This document shows positions 1 to 7,191 of a DNA stretch of 14,986 nucleotides, one piece after another. A model generated the notes under the pieces. The model was not told the DNA's origin. It made no database searches and was given only the letters and a program-made list of their open reading frames with translations. Made by a program: the position numbers and the translations under genes. Location of the stretch: assembly GCA_030747575.1 (NCBI GenBank), contig JASLKI010000144.1, positions 1 to 14,986 on the forward strand. Direction: 5' to 3'. Numbering within the stretch: the stretch's first letter is position 1; the number at the start of each line of letters is the position of its first letter. Origin of the DNA: Verrucomicrobiota bacterium. Its GTDB lineage: Bacteria; Verrucomicrobiota; Verrucomicrobiia; Limisphaerales; UBA1096.

Positions 1-158
1 CTGAATTGATGCGGCGGCGCATTATCCATCCGCATGACAATGAACATCCACGCAAGAACCACAATGGCAGTGAGCGCCGTGACAAAGCGGATGAGCTGGG
101 TTTCCCGCCTCCGAGAGGCCACCAGCAACTCACGACCAACACTGGAAAAGGGGTTCAC
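1..158 (-). CDS. N-terminal fragment of a membrane protein, probable ABC-2 type permease (cut by left edge)
   Basis: Reading leftward, a GTG codon at 156-158 opens a frame that runs off the window after 52 codons. An in-frame TAA lies six codons upstream, so GTG is the only sensible start. The fragment begins VNPFSSVGRELLVASRRRET and continues into a hydrophobic stretch (about residues 27-46), then a charged segment. A short cytoplasmic N-terminus with a REL-x-x-ASRRR pattern before TM1 is how many ABC-2 permeases of Planctomycetes and Verrucomicrobia begin. That family assignment comes from recall and is not proven by 52 residues. The ribosome binding site is weak. The gene lies 72 bases downstream of the AGCS symporter on the same strand, and one copy of the window's recurrent palindrome sits in the spacer. 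Confidence 0.55.
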   Translation of the reverse strand, partial: MNPFSSVGRELLVASRRRETQLIRFVTALTAIVVLAWMFIVMRMDNAPPHQF

Positions 159-215
159 CTTGTGAGTTTCAAGTTATCGGTCTCAAGTTTGAAGCCAACC
201 CGTGAACCGACGGCA

Positions 216-225
216 CTTGGCCAAG
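216..225. repeat. Dispersed palindrome copy, CTTGGCCAAG, in a spacer
   Basis: Exact 10-bp palindrome between the AGCS stop codon and the GTG start of the partial permease. It is one of two noncoding exact copies, so it cannot be explained by protein sequence. Confidence 0.85.
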
Positions 226-230
226 CGCTA

Positions 231-1829
231 CTAGGTTTGTTCGAACTCGCCTTTTTTCAACTTGTCGAGGTAGTCGTTCAAGTCGGACTTCACGCCGCCG
301 GCGAGAAAGTAGAGGCCAAGCACATTTGGAAACGCCATGCCGAGAATCATCAGATCGCCAAAATCGAGGACGTTGGTCGAGGTGATGATCGAGCCGAGAA
401 ACACCATAACCAAAAACAGCCAGCGATAGACCATGGACGAGCCGTCGCCAAACAGCCAGGCCCAGCAACGCTCGCCGTAGTACGACCACGAGATCATCGT
501 GCTGAAGGCAAACAACACCACGGCTGCCGAAAGGATATAGGGAAACCAGGTAATCTCAGACTTGAAGACGGCTGAAGTCAGGCCGGCGCCGTTGCTGGCA
601 TCGGCAAACGGCTTGGCCGCCTCAGCCGCCGAGCCGCCCTCATAGTGCCCGGTGATGACGATCACCAGGCCGGTCATGGTGCAGACGATGATCGTGTCGA
701 TGAATGGCTCAAGCAGCGCCACGATACCCTCGCGGACAGGGTGGTTTGTCCTAGCCGCCGAATGGGCAATCGCCGCCGAACCAACACCGGCCTCATTGGA
801 AAACGCCGCCCGCTTAAAGCCTATCACCAACACGCCGATGAAGCCGCCCCAGGCCGCTCCCGGGTAGAAGGCGCTTTCGAAGATCGTCCCAAACGCAGCG
901 GGAATTTCTGAAGTGTGCTTTAACAGCACCACCAAGCAGGTCAGCAGGTAAATGCCGCACATGGCCGGCACAATCTTCTCGGCGGTCAGCGCAATTCGCT
1001 TGATCCCGCCGATAATGACGAGGCCAGTGAGCACCGCCATGACCAGCCCAAACACCCAGCGGTGATCGGCCAGCCAAGGAATCGTTTCCTGCACCGCATT
1101 CAACGACTGGTTGACCTGAAACGTGTTGCCACCGCCAAACGAGCCGCCGATGCATAGGATGGCAAACAGGACAGCGAGACCCTTTCCAAACCCACCGAAC
1201 CCCTTTTCGGCCAAGCCCTTGGTAAGATAAAACATCGCTCCGCCCATGACGCGACCGTCCGGCCTTGTCTCACGGTACTTTTGGCCGAGCGTACACTCGG
1301 TGAACTTTGACGACATGCCAAGGAACCCAGCGATGATCATCCAGAAAATCGCCCCCGGCCCACCTAGGCTGACAGCGATGGCCACGCCGGCGATATTACC
1401 CAGGCCAACCGTCGCAGAAAGCGCAGAAGAGAGCGCTTGAAAATGACTGACCTCGCCCTCGGCATCGGGGTTGTCGTATTTGCCCCGGACGACATCGACC
1501 GCATGCTTGAAGCCGCGAAAGTTGATGAAACCCATCCGGAGAGTGAAGAAGATGGCCCCCACAACCAGCCAAGCGACCACCAGCGGAATTTCCGTGCCTG
1601 AGGACGAAGTGTAAATGGGAAAGAAAAATGCTGAGGCGATCCAGCCCACCAGTGTTCCGGCCATGGCATCCACCTGATCGAACATGCCACTCTCCTTTCC
1701 CTCCTCCTGAGCAAATGCCGGGGCAACGGAAAGAGCGAACGCCATGCAGGCGGCCAAGAAATGGCGGATCACGCTCGCCGGCGTTATGCAGTTTTTTTGT
1801 CCTGAAAACGCTTCAGTAGTTTGTTTCAT
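231..1829 (-). CDS. AGCS family sodium:alanine/glycine symporter
   Basis: Predicted inner-membrane symporter of the AGCS (Na_Ala_symp) family, which imports alanine or glycine with Na+. The 532-residue product has about ten hydrophobic segments. Family hallmarks are visible: the motif SATVGLGNIAGVAIAVSLGG (about 139-158) followed by PGAIFWM, TLGQKYRE, GGGNTFQVNQ, and the late motif NEAGVGSAAIAHSAA followed by a conserved ALLEPFIDT segment. Residues 1-40 look like a Sec signal peptide ending in AFA before QEEG. Classical AGCS proteins lack one, but I have the impression it is common in this phylum. The start is ATG at 1827-1829 with no clear Shine-Dalgarno; a later start would destroy the signal peptide. 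The terminator of the next gene lies just upstream, so the symporter probably has its own promoter. Substrate specificity cannot be read from sequence. Confidence 0.93.
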   Translation of the reverse strand: MKQTTEAFSGQKNCITPASVIRHFLAACMAFALSVAPAFAQEEGKESGMFDQVDAMAGTLVGWIASAFFFPIYTSSSGTEIPLVVAWLVVGAIFFTLRMGFINFRGFKHAVDVVRGKYDNPDAEGEVSHFQALSSALSATVGLGNIAGVAIAVSLGGPGAIFWMIIAGFLGMSSKFTECTLGQKYRETRPDGRVMGGAMFYLTKGLAEKGFGGFGKGLAVLFAILCIGGSFGGGNTFQVNQSLNAVQETIPWLADHRWVFGLVMAVLTGLVIIGGIKRIALTAEKIVPAMCGIYLLTCLVVLLKHTSEIPAAFGTIFESAFYPGAAWGGFIGVLVIGFKRAAFSNEAGVGSAAIAHSAARTNHPVREGIVALLEPFIDTIIVCTMTGLVIVITGHYEGGSAAEAAKPFADASNGAGLTSAVFKSEITWFPYILSAAVVLFAFSTMISWSYYGERCWAWLFGDGSSMVYRWLFLVMVFLGSIITSTNVLDFGDLMILGMAFPNVLGLYFLAGGVKSDLNDYLDKLKKGEFEQT

Positions 1830-1850
1830 TTCGGTTGTTCGGGTTTTTCC

Positions 1851-1885
1851 AAAAAAAAGAGCCGGGGTTCAGCCCGGCCCTTTTT
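1851..1885 (-). terminator. Rho-independent terminator of the prepilin-like gene
   Basis: GCCGGG (1861-1866), loop GTTCAG, CCCGGC (1873-1878) form a perfect six-pair stem. On the minus strand it is followed by a run of eight T (plus-strand A run 1851-1858). It lies 35 bases after the stop of the 1913-2725 gene. A shorter T run on the plus strand (1881-1885) makes it potentially bidirectional. Confidence 0.88.
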
Positions 1886-1912
1886 GCCAAAAATCATTCC
1901 TCAATGCGACCC

Positions 1913-2725
1913 TCACTTGAACGGGTTGAAATACCTGTCGATCAACTGTGGGCTTTTCTGGATTTCCATGATCCGCTCATGCTTGATGCTCTCGGCGTGG
2001 CCGTCAAAGTAGCCAGCGTTGATGCCAGTCTTGTGCATGGTGTGAATTTTCTCTCCCATCGCGTTGACTCCAACGGCCTGGCCATTGCGATTCCCGAACG
2101 CTGTTCCGTGCGGGTGAAAGCTGGCGTTGCGCATTGAGTGCGGATCCTCATTCAGTAAAAGGAACTTCTCGGACGGATTCCGGACAATCGAATACTTAAC
2201 CCCGGGATTCACGCCGCTAGTTTGCCCGTTCATGTAACTTGTCATACTAAAGTTAACCCGCAACGCCAAGCCGATCGGCCCCGTGCTCGGACACCGGTAA
2301 ACCCCGTAAACCGTCTTGTTGCGCGTGTCGGGCATCCTATTACCACGAAGGATGTCCTGGCCAGTCACGTGAGTGAAAATCGATCCCGCCTCAGCGTGGA
2401 ACGCTATGTTCCGGTCGTACTTGCTCCAGTCCCTGTTTCTTTGCAATACTGCGTCGCCTGGGCCACCCCAAATCCAGTCCTCATGCCAGTTCCGGTCAGT
2501 CGAGCCTGCGAAGGGCAGATGATCATCATAATCATCCTTGTACATGTAGATGCCCAAGCCAACCTGGCGCATGTTACTGAGGCACTTGGCGGAACGCCCA
2601 CTCTCCTTGGCGCTGGCCAGGGCCGGCAGCAGTAGCGAGGCCAAAATCGCGATGATGGCGATCACGACCAGCAACTCAATCAGCGTGAAACCCTGTTTTT
2701 TTTGAGAGTTAATTATCGGTTTCAT
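1913..2725 (-). CDS. Prepilin-leader DUF1559-type (H-X9-DG-like) protein
   Basis: A 270-residue protein with a textbook type IV prepilin / type II pseudopilin leader. The short basic N-terminus MKPIINSQKKQG is followed by FTLIELLVVIAIIAILASLL, with cleavage expected between G12 and F13 and the conserved Glu at mature position 5 (E17). Next comes the segment CLSNMRQVGLGIYMYKDDYDD, typical of the large DUF1559-like family of Planctomycetes and Verrucomicrobia, and near the end GYFDGHAE, the usual C-terminal DGH signature. It should be exported and processed by a prepilin peptidase; the role of this expanded family is unknown. The start is ATG at 2723-2725, preceded by a weak GAG-type ribosome binding site. 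It is monocistronic, with its own terminator. Confidence 0.92.
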   Translation of the reverse strand: MKPIINSQKKQGFTLIELLVVIAIIAILASLLLPALASAKESGRSAKCLSNMRQVGLGIYMYKDDYDDHLPFAGSTDRNWHEDWIWGGPGDAVLQRNRDWSKYDRNIAFHAEAGSIFTHVTGQDILRGNRMPDTRNKTVYGVYRCPSTGPIGLALRVNFSMTSYMNGQTSGVNPGVKYSIVRNPSEKFLLLNEDPHSMRNASFHPHGTAFGNRNGQAVGVNAMGEKIHTMHKTGINAGYFDGHAESIKHERIMEIQKSPQLIDRYFNPFK

Positions 2726-2760
2726 TTTTTCTCATGGGCAAAACTAACGCTGTTTCCTTC

Positions 2761-2778
2761 AAAATGCCAACGCATTTT
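2761..2778 (-). terminator. Possible weak terminator of the importer operon
   Basis: AAAATGC (2761-2767), loop CAAC, GCATTTT (2772-2778) make a seven-pair hairpin 17 bases past the stop of the ThiF-like gene. The stem is AT-rich and the minus-strand T run is only four bases and part of the stem, so termination here is tentative. Confidence 0.4.
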
Positions 2779-2795
2779 TAGCATAAAAAATCGCG

Positions 2796-3554
2796 CTACT
2801 CTCGACAAACAGGGCAATCCACCCTTGGCCGCAGCCGCACCGAATTGAAAGACATCGCTCTCAAATCGCAGGTAAGCAGTCGATTAAAGAGTGGCTCGCC
2901 CAGCCCGGCGATGATCTTGATCGCCTCCATCGCGCCGAGGCAGCCGACCGCGCCCGACACCGCGCCGATGACCGGGAAGCGCCGCTGCCAGTCGTCCGGC
3001 TTCTCCGGATAGAGGCACCGCAGGCAGCCGGTCTTGCCCGGCTTGAAGCTCGTGATGTGCGCCTCGGTCTCGTACATCGCGCACTCGACCATCGGCTTGG
3101 CCAGTCGCACACAGGCATCATTCATCGCGAAGCGCTCCTCGAACAACGGCGCGCAATCCACCACCACGTCCGCGCGCCCGACGAGTTCGGTGGCGTTGGC
3201 CTCGCTGACGTTTTCCGGCACGGCGACGATCTCGAGCCGTGGGTTCAGCGCGGTGAGTGACTCGGTTGCGATGTCGATCCGCGCTTGGCCAAGCGCATTG
3301 TGGCGCATGAGCAATTGCCGGTTCAGGTCGCTTGGCTTGAGCGTGCCGCCGTGCGCCAACACCAGCCGGCCCACCCCGGCCGCCGCCAGTTCGTACGCCA
3401 CCAAGCCGCCCAAGCCGCCGACGCGACTGACCATCACAGTGGCCGCCTTGAGCCGCCGCTGTCCCTCCTCGCCGAAGCCCGCGACGGTCATTTGCCACGA
3501 GTAAACCTCGCGCTCAACATCCGTCAGCTCCGGCAGTTGTCCATCGTCAGCCAT
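2796..3554 (-). CDS. ThiF/MoeB/HesA-like E1 protein with altered adenylation residues
   Basis: A 252-residue E1-like protein of the family that adenylates sulfur-carrier proteins (MoaD, ThiS) with ATP. Visible: a glycine-rich loop VGGLGGLVAYELAAAGVGRL (45-64), the ATP-contacting SDLNRQ (75-80), and zinc ligands CLRC (177-180) and CPVC (247-250). Departures from E. coli MoeB: the acidic LLDFD segment is LAHGG (66-70), the conserved Lys after GQ is Arg (R92), and the DCTDN motif with the essential Asp is DCAPL (133-137). The fold and zinc site are therefore kept, while adenylation chemistry may be lost or changed. ATG at 3554 is preferred over the adjacent GTG at 3557; GGAAA lies nine bases upstream. 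It follows the oxyanion-type importer genes with a 92-base spacer, suggesting a role in molybdenum or tungsten cofactor metabolism, which is inference. Confidence 0.85.
   Translation of the reverse strand: MADDGQLPELTDVEREVYSWQMTVAGFGEEGQRRLKAATVMVSRVGGLGGLVAYELAAAGVGRLVLAHGGTLKPSDLNRQLLMRHNALGQARIDIATESLTALNPRLEIVAVPENVSEANATELVGRADVVVDCAPLFEERFAMNDACVRLAKPMVECAMYETEAHITSFKPGKTGCLRCLYPEKPDDWQRRFPVIGAVSGAVGCLGAMEAIKIIAGLGEPLFNRLLTCDLRAMSFNSVRLRPRVDCPVCRE
3281..3296. repeat. Dispersed palindrome, full 16-bp form GCGCTTGGCCAAGCGC
   Basis: Perfect 16-bp palindrome inside the ThiF-like gene, read as ALGQA (residues 87-91), immediately before R92 where MoeB-type proteins carry a conserved Lys. 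The same 16-mer recurs at 11136-11151 in a different reading frame. Confidence 0.9.
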
Positions 3555-3576
3555 CACGTCATTTCCAAAAAGTTAG

Positions 3577-3629
3577 ACGCGGATTCCACGGATGTTCACG
3601 GATTGAAAATTAATCCGTGGAATCCGTGT
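3577..3629. repeat. REP-like inverted repeat built from ~10-base units
   Basis: Left arm 3577-3593 and right arm 3613-3629 are 17-base inverted copies with one mismatch, separated by 19 bases. The arms are built from short units around CACGGAT (CGCGGATTC, CACGGATGTT, CACGGATT, then ATCCGTGG and AATCCGTG inverted). Similar ATCCGTG-type intergenic repeats are, to my recollection, widespread in bacterial genomes. It fills the spacer between the ATPase gene and the ThiF-like gene and would fold into a strong mRNA hairpin there, which could attenuate or stabilise the transcript. Confidence 0.8.
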
Positions 3630-3646
3630 CATTTCTCTTTCTGCAT

Positions 3647-4303
3647 TTAAGCACAACTTCTGTTTTCATCGCGTGCCACTTTGCCATCGGCCAAGCGGAA
3701 GTGGCAACCTGCAAGGCGTCTGGCTTCGCTTGGGCTGTGGGTGATGTGCAGAATCGTCACGCCCGTTTCGCAGTGCACGCGCTCGAGCAACCGGCACATC
3801 TCGCCGTGCAGTTCCTCGTCGAGCGCGGCCAACGGCTCGTCAAGGCACAGTACAGCCGGCGCGTGCGCCAACGCGCGGCCAAGCGCAACCCGCTGCGCCT
3901 CGCCGCCGCTGAGCTTGTCCGGCGTGCGGTCGAGCAGCCCGGTGATCCCCAGCAACTCCGCCAATTCATCGACGCGCCCGGCGATCTCCGCCTGGCCAAG
4001 CGCGCGCAGAACGAGTGCGAAGGCTAGTTGCTCCCGGACGAGCATCGTCGGGAACAGCGCGCGATCCTGCGGTACGTAGCCGACACCGCGCTCGGCCGGC
4101 GGCAGTTGGGTGACGTCGCGCCCGCCGAGGATGACCCTTCCGCCGGCGATGTTGCGCAGACCGCAGACCGCCTCAAGCAGTGTTGTTTTGCCGCAGCCGC
4201 TGCGGCCCATCAGCACGCCGTACTCGCCGGAGGCCAGCTCCAAGCTGAGGTCGCTTAACTCAAAACTGCCCTGCCGCAGCTCGATGTTCTCAAGAGCAAT
4301 CAT
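3647..4303 (-). CDS. ABC transporter ATPase, molybdate/tungstate type
   Basis: The ATP-hydrolysing subunit of the importer, 218 residues. All ABC motifs are intact: Walker A GRSGCGKTT (33-41), Q-loop VPQD (Q79), signature LSGGEAQR (131-138), Walker B VLCLDEP (151-157), D-loop and switch histidine HITHS (H188). The protein stops shortly after the nucleotide-binding domain and lacks the C-terminal MOP/TOBE regulatory domain of ModC (about 350 residues), so substrate feedback through that domain is not expected. The start is ATG at 4301-4303, overlapping the permease stop as ATGA, which indicates translational coupling. The same frame stays open upstream to 5116, but that part is antisense-free noise running through the permease gene. 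Two imperfect copies of the window's palindrome (around 3874-3887 and 3991-4000) lie in this gene. Confidence 0.93.
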   Translation of the reverse strand: MIALENIELRQGSFELSDLSLELASGEYGVLMGRSGCGKTTLLEAVCGLRNIAGGRVILGGRDVTQLPPAERGVGYVPQDRALFPTMLVREQLAFALVLRALGQAEIAGRVDELAELLGITGLLDRTPDKLSGGEAQRVALGRALAHAPAVLCLDEPLAALDEELHGEMCRLLERVHCETGVTILHITHSPSEARRLAGCHFRLADGKVARDENRSCA

Positions 4304-5562
4304 GCGAAAATCCGTTTCATGCCCAGCGTCCGGGCGATGATGAACACCACGACGGCGGCACCGATCATAATGAGCGACACCGCCAGCATCCCCTCGGTGC
4401 GCCCGGCTTGCAGCTCGAGAAAGGCGCTCGTCGGCAGCACCTCGGTTTTCTGTCGAGTGGCACCTGCGAAGACGAGGATCGGCCCGAACTCGCCAAGCGC
4501 CCGCGCCCACGCCAACGTGCCGGCCGCCAGCAGACCTCCCCTGGCCTGCGGCATGATGACACGCCAAAACGCCTGCCGCCGGTTGCAGCCCAGCGTGAGG
4601 GCAACCTGCTCGAAGCGGTGCGGGATCTGGTCGAACGTCACGCGCATCGTCCGTACGGCGAAGGCGCACGCCACCATGAATTGCGCCAGCACAACCGCCG
4701 GCCACTTGTACACCACCGCGTCGCTGAGCCACTCCGGCATGTAGCGAAACAGGATGAGCAGACTCAGCCCAACGACCAGCGGCGGCAGCACGATCGGGAT
4801 GTCGAGCAGCGTGTCGATGACCGGTTTGCCACGAAACTCGAACCGGCTCATCATGTAGCCGATCGGCACCGCGACCCACAGAGACAACAACGTCGTGAGC
4901 GTGCAGCTGATCAGGCTCAGCTTGATGGAAAAACGGATGTCGCGGCTGCGCAACGCCTGCACGAGCGGGTTGGGCTTGGAGAGCGAAAGTTTCGCCGGCT
5001 GCTTTGCGGCACCGGTCACTGCAAACGAAATCTGGTTTGTCGCCGTGTCGGTGATTTCGCGGACGCCATCCCACCCCGGCTCGCCCGCGTCGCTCACACG
5101 GATGAACTCGCCCCACAACAACCCGTGAGCCACGTCAGTCGTCACGGTGGCAACGTCATTCGTGACGGCGATGCCCAACACGCGCGCCTCCGGTCGCAGG
5201 GATGCCGTGATCGGCCGGCCGCTAGCGTGCGACAGCAGGACAGCTTCACCGGACGCCGCCCGGAACAGGCCGTCGCTGGCGATGTGCTGTTCGCCAAGTT
5301 GCAACCCCGCATCATTTTTGCCCTTCCGAAAAAAATAGCCCCGACTGGGCTCAACCGAGACAGTGACTTCGTCGCCGGTGTATCGCCCCTGCTTCACCAT
5401 TTCCGGGCCAAGCAGCGGCCGATCGCTGTAATTCAAAAATACCAAATCGGCCAGGACCATCGCGCCGATGATGAGCAGATAGCTGCCGCCCAGCACGCCG
5501 AGGCCAATGAGGAACGGCTTGTCGGAAGCGATACGAAAACCGGATGGCTTTGAGCCGCTCAT
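4300..5562 (-). CDS. ModB-like ABC permease with a large inserted extracytoplasmic region
   Basis: The membrane subunit of the importer. TM1 (about 18-42) is followed by roughly 160 non-membrane residues (about 45-205) before the remaining TM segments (about 210-410). The C-terminal half is a standard oxyanion permease: IPIVLPPLVVGLSLLILF (255-272), the EAA loop EQVALTLGCNRRQAFWRVIM (318-337), and LAWARALGEFGPILVFAG (350-367). ModB proteins are usually about 220-230 residues; this one has 420, most of the excess being the insert. Within it, residues about 133-182 (TNDVATVTTDVAHGLLWGEF, then IRVSDAG, GWDG and TNQISFAV) resemble the HGL-x-x-G / NG / FTY-type beta modules I associate with phage tail and adhesin proteins. 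That match comes from recall. Both ends overlap neighbours by ATGA. Confidence 0.9.
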   Translation of the reverse strand: MSGSKPSGFRIASDKPFLIGLGVLGGSYLLIIGAMVLADLVFLNYSDRPLLGPEMVKQGRYTGDEVTVSVEPSRGYFFRKGKNDAGLQLGEQHIASDGLFRAASGEAVLLSHASGRPITASLRPEARVLGIAVTNDVATVTTDVAHGLLWGEFIRVSDAGEPGWDGVREITDTATNQISFAVTGAAKQPAKLSLSKPNPLVQALRSRDIRFSIKLSLISCTLTTLLSLWVAVPIGYMMSRFEFRGKPVIDTLLDIPIVLPPLVVGLSLLILFRYMPEWLSDAVVYKWPAVVLAQFMVACAFAVRTMRVTFDQIPHRFEQVALTLGCNRRQAFWRVIMPQARGGLLAAGTLAWARALGEFGPILVFAGATRQKTEVLPTSAFLELQAGRTEGMLAVSLIMIGAAVVVFIIARTLGMKRIFA

Positions 5563-7100
5563 TGGCCGTTGGCCTCCCAGCTGAAGCCCAGTTGCTCGAA
5601 CCGTCGACGTGATATCTGCGACGTGATGTGCTCCATCAGCCGCTTGGCCAAATGCGGGTACGGCGTAGTTTTGCTGGCGGCGATGTTTTGCACGGCGAGC
5701 GCGCGCTTGGGCTGCAGTTGCACGGCGTCGAACCGGCCCCTCAAGTGCTGGATGTTCGCCTCGTACACGAGCGCCACGTCGAGTTTCCGGCCCGCCTCCA
5801 TCGTTTGCACCAGGGTGTGCGCGGTGTCGGCCATCATCTCGATGTTCTGCTGGATGGCGTCAAACTGCCCGGTCTCTCGGCACAATTCGTGGCTCAGTGC
5901 GCCGAGCGTACTCGCCTTGGGGTCAGTCGTGCCGACGCGCAGACCGCGCTTGGCCAAGTCGGCGAGCGAGCGGATGCCGCGCGGGTTGCCCTTGGTCACG
6001 AGCATCACGATGCGGGTGCTCGACACATTGAGATCCGGGCCAAACGGGTTGCCCATTTCCTCCTGCGCCATGTCTAAGTACGACGCGTCGCAGGTCAGGA
6101 ACAGGTCTGGCAGCCCTTGGTCACCAGTCTGCATTTTGCCGACCAGCGTCCCGCAGCCAGCGTACACCACATCAATCTCGCAACCTTCGCGCTGCTGAAA
6201 CTCGCGGATGGTTTTCTCCACCGCCTCGCGGTTCACGCCGCCGCAATCAACGCGCAACCTGGGCGTCCCGGCCCACTCGTCGCCGGGCAGCGGCTCGTAG
6301 TGGTGCCCAGCGAACACCGCCCCGCCCCGCGTCGGCGCAGCGAGGTAGCGGGCAAACTTCAGCGCCAGCGCCGGCCGCCTCGTCGTCGCCGTGACCGCCA
6401 CGGAAATGTCCGCCTTGCCCGCCCCCAGCTCCGGCAACTCGACTACTCGCAGCCCAAACTGCCGCGCGACCGAGTCCCACACGAATGCCGCCTGCGTCCC
6501 GGCGTTTTCCTTCACAGCTAGCGCCGCCTCGGTCACGGTTGGGAACGAGGCCGCCTTGGCCTCATCCACGGCCGGCCAGTGGCCGGATCGCTCAAGCATT
6601 TTTTTCATCTTCTTGCCGACACCGGCAAGCGGATCGCAAATCACGAACGAGATTTTTCTCCGTAACAAGTCGTCGCAGTTGGCCACGTCCAGGCCGCTGC
6701 CCGGCTTGACGCCCAGCACCACCTTCCACGTGGCCACCTTCAGCGACTCAGCAGTCAGACCGTCGGCCCGCGCGCGCTCGGCATAAACATAGTCCGCCGG
6801 GATATAGACATCCGCCCGCGGCGACCCGCCCTCCTTGTCGAGCTTGAGCTTGTTCGCCAGCACGCCGCTGCTGCTGTACTCGAGGGACACCTTCGCGCCG
6901 GTCTCCTCCTCGAATTTCCCGGCCGCCTCCTCGACCGCCTTCTTGACTCCGGCCGCACAGTAGACGACCAACGTCTGCTTGCCATCGCCGGTATCGCGGT
7001 TGAGAAAAAACACCAGCGCCGCCACCACCGCCAGGGTCAACACCAGCAACCCCGTGCCGCCTCGGCTGCCTTGCCTATATTTGTACCCTGAATCGCCCAT
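5559..7100 (-). CDS. Tandem ModA-like substrate-binding protein (two binding domains in one chain)
   Basis: Binding component of the importer, 513 residues. A membrane anchor (about 17-34, no lipobox) is followed by two type II periplasmic binding domains. Domain 1 spans about 43-275: TLVVYCAAGVKKAVEEAAGK, YSSSGVLANKL, ADVYIPAD, and late AALAVKENAGTQAAFVW. Domain 2 spans about 281-510: LRVDCGGVNREAVEKTI, YAGCGTLVGKM, PDLFLTCDASYLD, IVMLVTKGNPRGI. Both show the ModA/WtpA order (strand-helix start, a G[TV]L-x-x-K[LM] ligand loop, then a PD/AD-[LV] motif). The start is ATG at 7098-7100, with AAGGA at 7104-7108. The frame stays open to 7364, but that extension overlaps the divergent PhzF gene and lies upstream of the anchor. 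It is the first gene of the operon and overlaps the permease start by ATGA. Confidence 0.9.
   Translation of the reverse strand: MGDSGYKYRQGSRGGTGLLVLTLAVVAALVFFLNRDTGDGKQTLVVYCAAGVKKAVEEAAGKFEEETGAKVSLEYSSSGVLANKLKLDKEGGSPRADVYIPADYVYAERARADGLTAESLKVATWKVVLGVKPGSGLDVANCDDLLRRKISFVICDPLAGVGKKMKKMLERSGHWPAVDEAKAASFPTVTEAALAVKENAGTQAAFVWDSVARQFGLRVVELPELGAGKADISVAVTATTRRPALALKFARYLAAPTRGGAVFAGHHYEPLPGDEWAGTPRLRVDCGGVNREAVEKTIREFQQREGCEIDVVYAGCGTLVGKMQTGDQGLPDLFLTCDASYLDMAQEEMGNPFGPDLNVSSTRIVMLVTKGNPRGIRSLADLAKRGLRVGTTDPKASTLGALSHELCRETGQFDAIQQNIEMMADTAHTLVQTMEAGRKLDVALVYEANIQHLRGRFDAVQLQPKRALAVQNIAASKTTPYPHLAKRLMEHITSQISRRRFEQLGFSWEANGQ
5949..5958. repeat. Dispersed palindrome copy, CTTGGCCAAG
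   Basis: Exact copy inside the second binding domain gene, where it reads LAKR. A one-base variant (CTTGGCCAAA) lies at 5643-5652 in the same gene and also reads LAKR. Confidence 0.85.
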
Positions 7101-7103
7101 CGT

Positions 7104-7133
7104 TCCTTGTTCGCGGCGGCAGACCATGCCGCC
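7104..7133 (-). promoter_or_regulatory. Ribosome binding site and upstream hairpin of the importer operon
   Basis: AAGGA at 7104-7108 sits three bases before the ATG at 7100 and decides that start. Just upstream, GGCGGC (7115-7120), a seven-base loop, and GCCGCC (7128-7133) form a perfect six-pair hairpin that would lie in the 5' leader. A regulatory role is only a possibility. No recognisable ModE site or Moco riboswitch is present. Confidence 0.5.
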
Positions 7134-7191
7134 AGCCTTCCCCTGAAACAAGTTTACAAAAAGACTTGCCCGGCCACCGCGCCAGGCAATC

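Noticed and set aside
6..575. Plus-strand open frame of 189 codons at the left edge
   Set aside because: It runs antisense to the symporter 3' end and the partial permease, has low-complexity His/Arg-rich composition, and resembles no family.
4304..5116. Upstream extension of the ATPase frame through the permease gene
   Set aside because: The true ATPase start is the ATG at 4303 (MIALENIEL), overlapping the permease stop. The upstream part is an out-of-frame reading of the permease.
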